Shown here in pieces: positions 26,715-34,770 of a stretch of 53,299 nt of DNA (position 1 is the first letter of the stretch; every line of letters begins with the position of its first letter). The notes beneath the pieces are model-generated. The model searched no databases, was not told the DNA's origin, and saw only the letters and a list, made by a program, of their open reading frames with translations. Source of the stretch: Methyloligella halotolerans (GTDB lineage Bacteria > Pseudomonadota > Alphaproteobacteria > Rhizobiales > Methyloligellaceae); contig NZ_MASI01000012.1 in assembly GCF_001708935.1 (NCBI RefSeq), positions 1 through 53,299 on the forward strand, read 5' to 3'. The position numbers were made by a program, and so were the translations under genes.

Positions 26715-27947
26715 TCAGCTCGCAGGAATGAGGGCAAAGATCACCGCCCCGGCCATCATCAGCACAACGACCATCCAAGGCGGGGTCTTCCAGACCGTAA
26801 GCAGCACGAAGGCGATCAGCGCCAGCGCGAAATCGTATGGGCTGAGAATGGCGCTGGTCCAGACCGGGCTGTAGAGCGCCGCGGCCAGAATCCCGACGAC
26901 GGCCGCATTCGTCCCGGCCATGGCCGCCTGCATCTTCGGTCGCGTCCGCAGCGCATCCCAAAAAGGCAATGTGCCGAGCAGGAGCAACATGCCCGGCAGG
27001 AAGAGTGCGATCAGGCAAAGCGCCGCCCCCAGAACGCCATTGGGCTCCGGCCCCATGGCCGCGCCCAGATAGGCGGCGAAGGTGAACAACGGGCCGGGAA
27101 CGGCCTGGGCCGCGCCGTAGCCCGCGAGGAACGAAGTCTCGCTGATCCAGCCGGGCTGAACCACCGCCTCCTCCAGCAGCGGCAGCACCACATGGCCGCC
27201 TCCAAACACCAGCGCGCCCGAGCGGTAGAAGGCATCGAGATAGGCCAGCGCCTGATTGCCGAAAGCCTGATTGAGGAGCGGCAGACCGATCAGCAGTAGG
27301 AAGAAAAGAAGAAGCGCCGCGGCCCCGAAGCGCCGTCCGATGGGGAACCGGGTGTGCAGGGGCGAGGGAACGTCGAGATTCCGGCAGAGCACAAGACCGA
27401 GCAGCGCGCCAAAAACAATAGCCACGATCTGGCCGAGGGACCCCGCCAGCACAATTGCAATCAGCGCTCCCGCCACGGCGATGCCGGCTCGTTGCTTGTC
27501 TGGGCACAGCTTCTGCGCCATTCCCCAGACGGCTTGAGCGACCACGGCGACGGCCACCAGCTTTAGCCCGTGGATGATGCCCTCGCCTGTCGGCCCCTGG
27601 AACAGCGAGGCGCCATAGGCGAACAGCACCAGCAGGATCGCGGACGGAAGCGTGAAGGCGGTCCAGGCGGCGAGCGCGCCCGGCAAGCCTGCCCGCTTCA
27701 GTCCGAGCGCGAAGCCGACCTCGCTGCTCGCCGGGCCGGGCAAGAACTGGCAGAGCGCCACGAGATCCGCGTAAGCCTGATCGTCCAGCCAGCGCCGTCG
27801 CGTCACGAGCTCGTCGCGGAAATAACCGAGATGGGCGATGGGGCCGCCGAAGGAGGTGAGGCCGAGCTTCAGGAACGCGCCAAACACCTCGCCCACGCTG
27901 CCCTCGGGCTGCACGGCGGTGCCGGCGTCCATGTCAGTATCGCTCAT
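26715..27947 (-). CDS. chrA: Chromate transporter, two-domain type
   Basis: 410-residue inner-membrane CHR-family carrier of the long, fused type. The N-terminal half has FLKLGLTSFGGPIAHLGYFRDE and QFLPGPASSEVGFALGL; the C-terminal half repeats the pattern with SGALVFGGGHVVLPLLEE and YGAAQAVPGPLFTFAAYLGA. About ten membrane segments are visible. The family exports chromate by proton-coupled exchange, but related members may carry other anions. No chrB lies next to it. Confidence 0.92.
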   Translation of the reverse strand: MSDTDMDAGTAVQPEGSVGEVFGAFLKLGLTSFGGPIAHLGYFRDELVTRRRWLDDQAYADLVALCQFLPGPASSEVGFALGLKRAGLPGALAAWTAFTLPSAILLVLFAYGASLFQGPTGEGIIHGLKLVAVAVVAQAVWGMAQKLCPDKQRAGIAVAGALIAIVLAGSLGQIVAIVFGALLGLVLCRNLDVPSPLHTRFPIGRRFGAAALLLFFLLLIGLPLLNQAFGNQALAYLDAFYRSGALVFGGGHVVLPLLEEAVVQPGWISETSFLAGYGAAQAVPGPLFTFAAYLGAAMGPEPNGVLGAALCLIALFLPGMLLLLGTLPFWDALRTRPKMQAAMAGTNAAVVGILAAALYSPVWTSAILSPYDFALALIAFVLLTVWKTPPWMVVVLMMAGAVIFALIPAS

Positions 27948-28000
27948 GCCGCAATTATAGAGGCTGCGCGCTCAACCATCTCTGTCGAATAGCGAGCGAA

Positions 28001-28056
28001 TATCGCGCTCCATGACATCGCGCTGCCATAACATCAGGCGTCGATGACATCGCGCT
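28001..28056. repeat. Short direct repeats upstream of chrA
   Basis: ATGACATCGCGCT occurs at 28012-28024 and again, identical, at 28044-28056. A shorter ATCGCGCT match is at 28002-28009. They lie 55-110 bp before the chrA start in the gap between chrA and the MarR gene. They could be binding sites or a small duplication; I cannot tell which. Confidence 0.45.
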
Positions 28057-28108
28057 TCCCTGACAATGGCGAAGGGCGCAGCGACAGCGCCGAAGAGCGC
28101 GGGGCAGG

Positions 28109-28579
28109 TCAGGCAGCCTCGGCGGCTTTGCTTTCCGGCAACTCCGAGACCGCGCGCAGGCTCGACCGGAAACGGTCGGCATCCCCGGGAAGATCCGCTT
28201 CGATCTCGCCGTGCACGCGCCGCCAGATGGGAACTGCCTCGGCCAGAACGGCGCGCCCGGCATCCGTCAGCACCAGGCGGCGGGAACGCTTGTCCTTCTC
28301 GTCGACCCGGGTCTCCACCCAGCCGCGGCGGGTGAGGGGTTTGAGATTGGCCGTCAGCGTCGTGCGGTCCATGGCGAGAAGCTCGGCCACCGAACCGATG
28401 GTCGGCGGCTCGGGCCGGTTCAGGGACATCAACAGCGAGAACTGCCCGCTGGTGAGATCCAGCGCCCGCAGCTCCTCATCGAACACGCGCGCGATCCGCC
28501 GCGCCGCCCGCTGCAGATGCAGGCAGAGGCAGTGATCGCGGACGTGGAGCGTCGTCGAGAATGGAATCTCCGTTGACAT
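28109..28579 (-). CDS. MarR-family transcriptional regulator
   Basis: 156 residues. Winged-helix pattern: LTSGQFSLLMSLNRPEPPTIGSVAELLAMDRTTLTANLKPLTRRGWVE as the DNA-binding part, then the wing DEKDKRSRRLVLTDAGRA. Three Cys/His residues near the N-terminus (HVRDHCLCLHL) could be a redox or metal sensor, but this is inference. It is divergent from a five-gene cluster at 28646-31289; a perfect palindrome lies in the shared promoter region and is the likely operator for both directions. Confidence 0.9.
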   Translation of the reverse strand: MSTEIPFSTTLHVRDHCLCLHLQRAARRIARVFDEELRALDLTSGQFSLLMSLNRPEPPTIGSVAELLAMDRTTLTANLKPLTRRGWVETRVDEKDKRSRRLVLTDAGRAVLAEAVPIWRRVHGEIEADLPGDADRFRSSLRAVSELPESKAAEAA

Positions 28580-28591
28580 GATCCATAGTAT

Positions 28592-28603
28592 GTTGATATC
28601 AAC
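28592..28603. promoter_or_regulatory. Likely MarR operator
   Basis: A perfect 12-bp palindrome, GTTGATATCAAC, lies 13 bp upstream of the marR-type gene start and 43 bp before the DUF1428 start. A TTGACA hexamer (28573-28578) with weak -10 matches nearby points to a plus-strand promoter that the operator would cover. MarR-type regulators usually bind such sites next to their own gene. Confidence 0.6.
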
Positions 28604-28645
28604 CTAAATCGTCAAGCGGCGATCAAGCCGCCGTGGAGGGTTCCG

Positions 28646-29014
28646 ATGCAATATGTGGATGGTTACGTGCTGGCGGTCCCGACCGCGAAGCTCGACGAGT
28701 ATTTCGCGATGGCGGAGACCGCTTCGGCCGTCTGGCTCGAACATGGCGCCTTGGAGTACCGCGAGGCTGTGGGCGAGGATCTCGAGGTGAAGGGCGACAT
28801 GCCTTTCCTGAGCTTTTCCAAGATGGCGAACGCCAAGCCCGACGAGACGGTGGTCTTCGCCTGGATCGTCTACAAGTCCCGTGCTCATCGCGACGAGGTG
28901 AACGCCAAGGTGATGGCCGACGAGCGCCTGAAGGACATGTGCGAATCCGGCGACATGCCGTTCGATATCGAGCGCATGGCCTATGGCGGATTCGAGATCA
29001 AGGTCGCCGCATAG
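28646..29014 (+). CDS. DUF1428 protein
   Basis: 122-residue cytoplasmic protein of the YbaA-like DUF1428 family (dimeric alpha-beta barrel fold): YVDGYVLAVPTAKLDEY at the N-terminus, FSKMANAKPDETVVFAWIVYKSRAHRDEVN in the middle, and MPFDIERMAYGGFE at the end. The biochemical role is not established. First gene of a cluster controlled by the divergent MarR regulator; the next gene begins 23 bp after its stop. Confidence 0.9.
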   Translation: MQYVDGYVLAVPTAKLDEYFAMAETASAVWLEHGALEYREAVGEDLEVKGDMPFLSFSKMANAKPDETVVFAWIVYKSRAHRDEVNAKVMADERLKDMCESGDMPFDIERMAYGGFEIKVAA

Positions 29015-29037
29015 GCCCGCCTTACGGAGCAATCCTC

Positions 29038-29445
29038 ATGCCTCTCACTCCCTATCTCTTCTTCAATGGCCGCTGCGACGAAGCCCTTCAGTTCTACAAG
29101 GAGGCCATCGGCGCCAAAGTCGATGCTCTGATGCGCTACAAGGAGGCGCCGGACCAGAGCCAGATCGCGCCGGAGCAAAAGGAGAAGGTCATGCACAGCG
29201 CCTTCCATATCGGCGACGCCCAACTGTTCGCCTCGGATGGCCATTGCACCGGCACGCTACAGTTCGAGGGGTTCGGTCTGGCCCTGAACGCCAGGGATGT
29301 CGCCGAGGCCGGCAAGCTTTTCGAAGCCCTCGGCGAGGGCGGTCAGGTCAAGGCCCCGCTTTCGGAAACCTTCTTCGCCAAGAGCTTCGGCGTCGTCGAC
29401 GACAAGTTCGGCGTGACCTGGATGGTCCTGGCTTACGACGACTGA
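29038..29445 (+). CDS. VOC/PhnB-like protein
   Basis: 135 residues with a vicinal-oxygen-chelate (glyoxalase-like) fold of the PhnB-like kind: PYLFFNGRCDEALQFYKEAIG at the start, HSAFHIGDAQLFASD in the middle, FFAKSFGVVDDKFGVTWMV at the end. The start at 29038 was chosen because it gives the conserved N-terminus; the frame is open further upstream. The members usually bind small organic or metal-linked ligands. The substrate here is not known. Confidence 0.88.
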   Translation: MPLTPYLFFNGRCDEALQFYKEAIGAKVDALMRYKEAPDQSQIAPEQKEKVMHSAFHIGDAQLFASDGHCTGTLQFEGFGLALNARDVAEAGKLFEALGEGGQVKAPLSETFFAKSFGVVDDKFGVTWMVLAYDD

Positions 29446-29498
29446 AGCGCCTTTCGTCCGCGCGGAGTCCACACATCGCCACACGGGAAGTCCCTGCA

Positions 29499-30176
29499 AT
29501 GTCCCTGAAGCTCTACTACCACCCGCTCTCCTCCTTCTGTCACAAGGCGCTCATCGCGCTTCACGAGCACGGCGTCGATTTCGATCCGATCCTGGTGAAT
29601 TTGGGTGATGCGGACTCAACCGCCGAGATGTTCGCCCTCTGGCCGATCGGCAAGTTCCCCGTTCTGCGGGACGAGAATCGCGGTCAGACCGTCGCCGAGG
29701 CGACGGTCATCGTCGAATATCTCGACCTTCACTATGCCGGTGACCGGCCGCTGCTGCCGGCCGATCCCGATCTCGCCTGGAAGGCGAGGATGTGGGACCG
29801 CCTCTACGATCTCTATGTCAATGTGCAGCTCCAGAAGATCGTCACCGATCGCTTGCGGCCCGCCGAGGCGAGAGACCCGCTCGGCGTGGAGCAGGCCGAG
29901 TCCATGATCCGCAAGTGCTACGGCATGATCGAGACGGAGATGGCCGGAAAGGAGTGGGCGATGGGCGAGGATTTCGGCATCGTCGATTGCGCTGCCGCGC
30001 CGGCCCTGTTCTACGCAAGCTTCGCCGTGCCTGTCCCTGACAGCGCAGCCAATGTCGCGTCCTATCTGGACCGGCTGATGGCGCGGCCGTCCTATGCCCG
30101 CGTGCTGCAAGCGGCAGAACCCTACTTCAATCTCGTTCCCCTTGAGAGGAAGCCTCGGCTTCCCGAGGCGGCCTAG
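29499..30176 (+). CDS. Glutathione S-transferase family protein
   Basis: 225 residues. Thioredoxin-like N-terminal domain (KLYYHPLSSFCHKALIALHEHGVDF, with the cis-Pro motif in IGKFPVL and the glutathione-binding EATVIVEYLD) followed by a helical C-terminal domain (EWAMGEDFGIVDCAAAPALFYA). The Ser-x-x-Cys at 11-14 replaces a catalytic Tyr, as in beta/omega-like GSTs. It probably conjugates or reduces electrophiles with glutathione. Part of the MarR-linked cluster. Confidence 0.9.
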   Translation: MSLKLYYHPLSSFCHKALIALHEHGVDFDPILVNLGDADSTAEMFALWPIGKFPVLRDENRGQTVAEATVIVEYLDLHYAGDRPLLPADPDLAWKARMWDRLYDLYVNVQLQKIVTDRLRPAEARDPLGVEQAESMIRKCYGMIETEMAGKEWAMGEDFGIVDCAAAPALFYASFAVPVPDSAANVASYLDRLMARPSYARVLQAAEPYFNLVPLERKPRLPEAA

Positions 30177-30208
30177 CGGACTGCCGAAGCGGAGGAGGAA
30201 TACCCGAC

Positions 30209-30706
30209 ATGCATCTCAGCCATCCCCTAACGCCCTGCCTCTGGTTCGACACCAAGGCCGAAGACGCCGCCAGGTTCTATTGCTCGGTGTTTCCGCACTC
30301 CAGGATCACCCAGGTGACTCACTTCCCCGATGCGGGGCAGGAGGTTCACGGCAAGCCGGCGGGCTCCGTGCTCATGGTGGTCTTCGAGCTCGGAGGCCAG
30401 CGGTTCAGCGCCTTGAACGGTGGGCCGCAGTTCACGTTCGACGAGGCGGTGTCCTTCCAGGTCCTATGCGAGAGCCAGGATGAGATCGATCACTATTGGA
30501 CGGCGCTCACCGCCGATGGCGGCGAGGAGGGACCTTGCGGCTGGCTGAAGGACAAGTTCGGCCTGTCCTGGCAAATCGCCCCCGCCGAGATCGGCGAGAT
30601 GCTCAGCGCCGATCCGGAGTCGAGTGCGCGGGTTATGAGCGCCATGTTGAAGATGGGCAAGATCGACCTGGGCGCGTTGCAAAACGCATTCCGGCAGGCT
30701 GGCTGA
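30209..30706 (+). CDS. Second VOC/PhnB-like protein
   Basis: 165 residues of the VOC superfamily: TPCLWFDTKAEDAARFYCSVFP, GQRFSALNGGPQFTFDEAVSFQVLC, and the Trp-rich CGWLKDKFGLSWQIAP. The Cys and His residues differ from those of the first VOC gene in the cluster, so the two are distant paralogues and not a recent duplicate. A GGAGGA ribosome site precedes the start. The substrate is not known. Confidence 0.88.
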   Translation: MHLSHPLTPCLWFDTKAEDAARFYCSVFPHSRITQVTHFPDAGQEVHGKPAGSVLMVVFELGGQRFSALNGGPQFTFDEAVSFQVLCESQDEIDHYWTALTADGGEEGPCGWLKDKFGLSWQIAPAEIGEMLSADPESSARVMSAMLKMGKIDLGALQNAFRQAG

Positions 30707-30743
30707 GGCGGCGCGATAGACCCCGCAATTGGAGGGACATTCC

Positions 30744-31289
30744 GTGATTGCGAAGATTCTCATTACCGTGTTGGTGGTGCTGGCGGTGGGCGTCACGGCG
30801 GTACTCGCCTACGCCGCGACGAAGCCGGACGATTTCCGGTACGAGCGGTCCACCGTGATCGCCGCGTCGGCCGAAGCCATCTTCCCCTATCTGAACGACT
30901 TCAAGCTCAGTCAGGAATGGTCGCCCTTCGAGGAGCTCGATCCGGACATGGAGCGGCGGATGAGCGAGCAGACCGCGGGTGAGGGGGCGACCTATGCCTG
31001 GAACGGCGACAGCAATGCGGGCGAAGGCAAGCTTACCATTCTGGAGTCCGTGCCCAACGAGCGGGTGACCATGGACATCACGTTCGTGCGTCCAATGGCG
31101 GGGAGCAGTACCGTCGATTACATCCTGACGCCCCAGGGCGACCAGACGAAGATGACCTGGGCGATGCATGGCCCCCAGCCTTATCTCGCCAAGCTGATGA
31201 GCGTCTTTATCGATTGCGAGAAGATGATGACGGAGAGCTTCGAGAAGGGCTTCGCCAATCTGAAGCGCGAGGTTGAGGGCAAGGCCTAG
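30744..31289 (+). CDS. SRPBCC-family membrane-anchored protein
   Basis: 181 residues from GTG at 30744, seven bases after GGAGGG; a TTG at 30729 would overlap the ribosome site. One N-terminal membrane segment (ILITVLVVLAVGVTAVLAYAAT) is followed by a START/polyketide-cyclase-like domain (FRYERSTVIAASAEAIFPYLNDF, then W-S-P-F-E-E-L-D). The domain usually makes a hydrophobic ligand pocket. Last gene of the cluster; it overlaps the convergent sulP stop by 4 bp. Confidence 0.85.
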   Translation: MIAKILITVLVVLAVGVTAVLAYAATKPDDFRYERSTVIAASAEAIFPYLNDFKLSQEWSPFEELDPDMERRMSEQTAGEGATYAWNGDSNAGEGKLTILESVPNERVTMDITFVRPMAGSSTVDYILTPQGDQTKMTWAMHGPQPYLAKLMSVFIDCEKMMTESFEKGFANLKREVEGKA

Positions 31290-33016
31290 CCGGCATCCTT
31301 CGTCTGCGTGGCATCCTTGCCCAGCGCCTTCCGCGCATCCCGAAGAGCGGTTTCGAGATCCTGCCGGTAATGCACCGCCGGCGGTGCAAGCTCATGGCTG
31401 TGGAGCAGCTTGCGGATCGGCGACGTGGCGCCGGCGATGAAGATCGGCGCGCCCCGCTGCAGTCCCGATTTCAGGAATCCCGCAATGGTCGTGGCCGCGG
31501 TGGAGTCGAGAAACGGAACCGCCGAAACATCGATCACATAGGCTTTCGGCTGGGCCGCTACCCGGTCCAGTGCATTGGCGACGCTGGCCGCCGCACCGAA
31601 GAAGAACGCGCCGGAGATGCGGCACACGGCAATCTCCCGCCCGCCGGCTTCCGACGGATCATAGGCCGTCCGCTCTTCGCCCGGCGCCTCGTCCGCCTGG
31701 TCCTCTTCCAACAGACTCGTCCCGGCCTCCACCTCCACCGACTGAGACATGCGGTGCAGGAAGAGCAGGGCGCTGATCGCAAAGCCGACGAGAATGCCCG
31801 TTGTGAGATCCACGAAGACCGTGAGCAGGAACGTCGCCAGCAGCACCACCGCATCGCCGCGGCTGGCGCGCAGGAGCGTTGCGAAGGCATGCCGCTCGGC
31901 CATGTTCCAGGCAACCGTCGCCAGCACACCGGCCAAGGCGGCGAGAGGGATAAAGGCGGCGAGGGGCGCAGCCGCCAGCAAGAACAACAAGAGGAAGGCC
32001 GAATGCAGCATGCCGGCGATGGGGCCCCGCGCGCCGGAGCGAATATTGGTCGCCGTCCGCGCGATGGTGCCGGTGACGCAGAAGCCGCCGAAAATGGGCG
32101 CTGCGATATTGGCGATACCTTGGGCCACCAGCTCGCAATTGGAGCGGTGCCGGCGGCCAGTCATGCTGTCGGCCACGACCGCCGAGAGCAGGCTCTCGAT
32201 GGAGCCGAGCAGCGCGAAGGAGGCCGCCGCCGGCAGCACCGCGACGAACTTCACCCAGGTGATCTCAGGCAGGGTCGGGCTCGGCAGGGTCGAAGGGATG
32301 CCGCCGAACCGCGTGCCGATGGTCTCCACGGGAAGGCCGAGCGCCCAGGCGACGATTGAGGCCAGAACCACCGCCATCAGCATGGAGGGCCAGCGCGGCA
32401 GGGCCCGGCGCATAACGACGATGACAAGGATGCTGCCGAGACCCAAGGCGACGGCGGCAGGCGTTATGCTGGGCAAGGCGTGGGCCAGTGCGACGATCTT
32501 CGGCAGCAGCGGTGATGGCTCGCCGCCCGGAAGGTTGAGCCCTAGAAGATCCTTCACCTGGCTTGCAAAGATGATCAGGGCGATGGCAGCCGTGAAACCG
32601 ACCGTCACGGGATAGGGGATAAACTTGATGAACGTGCCGAGCCGGAAGAGCCCGGCAACCAGCAGGAAGACGCCGGAGATCATGGTCGCCAGCAGCAGCC
32701 CTTCGACGCCGTGGGTCGCGACCGTGGCGGCCACCACCACAATGAAGGCGCCTGCCGGCCCGCCGATCTGAAAGCGGCTGCCTCCCAAGGCCGAGACGAG
32801 GAAGCCACCGACGATGGCGGTATAGAGCCCGCGGTCCGGCGTCACTCCGGAGGCGATCGCGATCGCCATGGAGAGAGGCAGCGCGACGATCGCCACGGTC
32901 AGCCCGGCGAGGGCGTCGGAGCGCAGATCGGCGAGGCCGTAGCCTTCCCGCAGCGCGGTCACGAGTTTCGGTGTGAAGAGCGCCGTGAAGCTCGGCCCGT
33001 CAGGCGTTGCTCCCAT
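31286..33016 (-). CDS. SulP-family anion transporter with STAS domain
   Basis: 576 residues. The transmembrane part (about 1-440) has SLC26/SulP motifs: LAGLTVAIVALPLSMAIAIASGVTPDRGLYTAIVGGF, GPAGAFIVVV and the FGGFCVTGTIARTATNIRSGARGPIAG block. A C-terminal STAS domain (about 455-565; VIDVSAVPFLDSTAATTIAGF) has the family Asp-Ser pair. SulP proteins carry sulfate, bicarbonate or dicarboxylates; the substrate cannot be chosen here. It lies 27 bp after the XRE gene and is probably co-transcribed with it. Confidence 0.93.
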   Translation of the reverse strand: MGATPDGPSFTALFTPKLVTALREGYGLADLRSDALAGLTVAIVALPLSMAIAIASGVTPDRGLYTAIVGGFLVSALGGSRFQIGGPAGAFIVVVAATVATHGVEGLLLATMISGVFLLVAGLFRLGTFIKFIPYPVTVGFTAAIALIIFASQVKDLLGLNLPGGEPSPLLPKIVALAHALPSITPAAVALGLGSILVIVVMRRALPRWPSMLMAVVLASIVAWALGLPVETIGTRFGGIPSTLPSPTLPEITWVKFVAVLPAAASFALLGSIESLLSAVVADSMTGRRHRSNCELVAQGIANIAAPIFGGFCVTGTIARTATNIRSGARGPIAGMLHSAFLLLFLLAAAPLAAFIPLAALAGVLATVAWNMAERHAFATLLRASRGDAVVLLATFLLTVFVDLTTGILVGFAISALLFLHRMSQSVEVEAGTSLLEEDQADEAPGEERTAYDPSEAGGREIAVCRISGAFFFGAAASVANALDRVAAQPKAYVIDVSAVPFLDSTAATTIAGFLKSGLQRGAPIFIAGATSPIRKLLHSHELAPPAVHYRQDLETALRDARKALGKDATQTKDAG

Positions 33017-33043
33017 GATCCGAAATGGCCTCCGTGGTCTTAC

Positions 33044-33310
33044 CTAGTCGTTTCGCGAAGCCGGGTCGGCTTTGAGGCGCACGCCGCGGCCCCCGCCGCT
33101 GCTGACCCCATTCTCGCCGATGAGTTCGACGCCGGCCCGGTCGAGCGCCTCGACCACCTTGGTCAGGCTGCCCACGACGCCGCGCACCGTCCCGTCGCTC
33201 GCCTCCATTCGCTGAATGGTCGGCAGAGACACGCCGGCAAGCGCAGCCAGCTGCCGCTGATCGAGGCGGAGCAGGGCGCGGGCGGCACGCATCTGTGCGG
33301 CAGTGATCAT
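33044..33310 (-). CDS. XRE-family DNA-binding protein
   Basis: 88 residues. Helix-turn-helix at about 4-55: MRAARALLRLDQRQLAALAGVSLPTIQRMEASDGTVRG, followed by LTKVVEALDRAGVELIGENG and a Gly-rich, Arg-rich tail typical of this small group. It sits directly before sulP on the same strand, a pairing seen in other Hyphomicrobiales, and is probably a local repressor of it. The inverted repeats upstream are candidate operators. Confidence 0.88.
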   Translation of the reverse strand: MITAAQMRAARALLRLDQRQLAALAGVSLPTIQRMEASDGTVRGVVGSLTKVVEALDRAGVELIGENGVSSGGGRGVRLKADPASRND

Positions 33311-33329
33311 GAGCGGATGATAGCGAATG

Positions 33330-33345
33330 TTTCTAAAATCAGAAA
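33330..33345. promoter_or_regulatory. Inverted repeat before the XRE gene
   Basis: TTTCT and AGAAA flank six bases, 20 bp upstream of the XRE start. Together with the palindrome at 33361-33375 it is a candidate operator for autoregulation of the XRE-sulP pair. Confidence 0.4.
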
Positions 33346-33360
33346 TGCGGCATGATGAAT

Positions 33361-33375
33361 GATGTTTAAAACATC
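33361..33375. promoter_or_regulatory. Palindrome GATGTTT-A-AAACATC
   Basis: A perfect 7-bp inverted repeat about one central base, 50 bp upstream of the XRE start and 70 bp before the divergent DUF2946-like gene. It is AT-rich in an otherwise GC-rich region, which fits a regulatory site. Confidence 0.5.
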
Positions 33376-33446
33376 AATCGATTGCAGTCCTCGGTCAGGC
33401 GAATCTGCCGCTGGCGCGGTTCAGATGAATTTGCCAAACTCCTGCC

Positions 33447-33857
33447 ATGGGAGCCCTCCGCGGCCATAACCGCCGGCCCATCGTCCATGGGATGATCGCG
33501 ACGCTGGTGTTCTATTCCGTGCTGCTGGCGTGGCAGGTACCCGCTATGGCGCTGGCCCGGGCCTTGGCGCCTGAGCTAACGGCCCAGACCACAATTCTCT
33601 GCACCGAAAGTGGCCCGCGCGTCGTCGCACTCGATGCCGATGACAATCCGGTCGAGGATTCCCACATTCCGGACCACGCCAAAGCCTGCCCCATCTGTCA
33701 GGGCGTGGCCGGCGCGGTCACCCCCCTGGCCCCCCAGCCGCCCCAAATCGGCATCTCCGCCGTTTGGGTGTCAGTCGACTTCGCCTCAGAGCACGACCGG
33801 GGCGAAGGGCGCTCCGTCCTCAGCCGGCGCGGCCACGACCCTCCGCTCTCGTCCTAG
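33447..33857 (+). CDS. DUF2946-like small exported protein
   Basis: 136 residues with an N-terminal membrane segment (HGMIATLVFYSVLLAWQVPAMALA), probably a signal or anchor. The rest has few but well-placed Cys/His: Cys52, His76, then CPIC at 81-84 in DHAKACPICQGVAGAV. This resembles DUF2946, whose members often accompany copper-handling genes. A copper chaperone of the PCuAC family follows at 34104. The family call is moderate; the copper link rests on the neighbours. Confidence 0.65.
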   Translation: MGALRGHNRRPIVHGMIATLVFYSVLLAWQVPAMALARALAPELTAQTTILCTESGPRVVALDADDNPVEDSHIPDHAKACPICQGVAGAVTPLAPQPPQIGISAVWVSVDFASEHDRGEGRSVLSRRGHDPPLSS

Positions 33858-33979
33858 CCTCACGACAATTGACGGCCTGAGCTCGCCTCCGCCGGATCCC
33901 GGCGTGGCGCGCGAAGGCCTATCCGGCACTGTCTATCTAGGATTGGAAGAATGCAGACGAACCACGTCTTGGCGCACCC

Positions 33980-34092
33980 CGCGCCAACTCCCGCCGCGCC
34001 TTCGCGTTCGGCGTACACCTCTATCAGGATCTCTACGGTCTCCAGATGGAAGGGACTATCAATTCACCGTCGGCTGGCAGAAGGCATTTTAG
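33980..34092 (+). pseudogene. C-terminal remnant of an outer-membrane protein
   Basis: One frame reads RANSRRAFAFGVHLYQDLYGLQMEG, and after a one-base shift near 34052 the next frame gives DYQFTVGWQKAF and stop. Alternating aromatic residues and a final Phe are the signature of the last strands of an outer-membrane beta-barrel. No matching N-terminus or start lies between the DUF2946-like gene and this point, so only about 37 residues remain. It probably belonged to a copper-related transporter or receptor gene between its two neighbours. An alternative is a chance reading, but the pattern is good. Confidence 0.4.
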
Positions 34093-34103
34093 GATCGAGT
34101 ATC

Positions 34104-34658
34104 ATGCATAGCATTCTGAGAAGCGCGTTCGTCGCCCTGTCCCTCATTGCCGTCGTTCCGGCGGCGCAAGCCCACGACTACACAGCCGGCGACCTCAAGA
34201 TCGACCGCCCCTGGTCCCGGGCCACGCCCGGCGGCGCGGAAGTCGGCGCCGGTTACCTGAAGATCGAGAACAAGGGCGAAGAGGCCGACCGGCTGACTGG
34301 TGGCTCGACCCCCATCGCCGATGCTCTCGAAATCCATTCCATGACCATGGAAGGGGACATGATGAAGATGCGGAAGCTCGACGGGCTCGACATCCCGGCC
34401 GGCGGTTCCGTCGCCCTGAAGCCCGGCGGCAATCACATCATGTTCATCGGCCTGAAGGAGCCGATCGAGAAAGGCAAACCCTTCACTGCGACCCTGACCT
34501 TTGAGAAGGCCGGCGAGGTTGAAGTCGAGTTCAATGTTGAAGGAATCGGCGCGAAGGCTCCCGAAGGCGGTCACCATGACCACGGCGCCATGCAGGATAG
34601 CGAAGACGGCGCAATGGACGGCGCCATGGAAGAGATGGATCATCACGACCATCATTAG
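34104..34658 (+). CDS. Periplasmic copper chaperone PCuAC
   Basis: 184 residues from the ATG at 34104, chosen for its signal peptide (LRSAFVALSLIAVVPAAQA). The copper site is complete: His78, Met89, His111 and Met113 match H-x10-M-x21-H-x-M exactly. The C-terminal tail (about 157-184) is rich in His, Met, Asp and Glu (HHDHGAM, EEMDHHDHH), probably a second metal-binding segment. The family delivers Cu(I) to cytochrome oxidase and other periplasmic targets. It follows the DUF2946-like gene and a remnant OMP gene. Confidence 0.93.
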   Translation: MHSILRSAFVALSLIAVVPAAQAHDYTAGDLKIDRPWSRATPGGAEVGAGYLKIENKGEEADRLTGGSTPIADALEIHSMTMEGDMMKMRKLDGLDIPAGGSVALKPGGNHIMFIGLKEPIEKGKPFTATLTFEKAGEVEVEFNVEGIGAKAPEGGHHDHGAMQDSEDGAMDGAMEEMDHHDHH

Positions 34659-34770
34659 CTAGCGTCAGCCAGCTGCGATCCGCCTCCTCTGCTGTTTCGG
34701 AGGGGGCGGATCTTACTACCCCTCACGTCGCATTCCGCCTCGGCCTGCCGGGTCTTATGGTGGGGGCAGA

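Noticed and set aside
33951..34103. Longer N-terminus for the PCuAC gene
   Set aside because: The upstream part is basic and Ser/Arg-rich and would hide the signal peptide; it overlaps the remnant reading frame.
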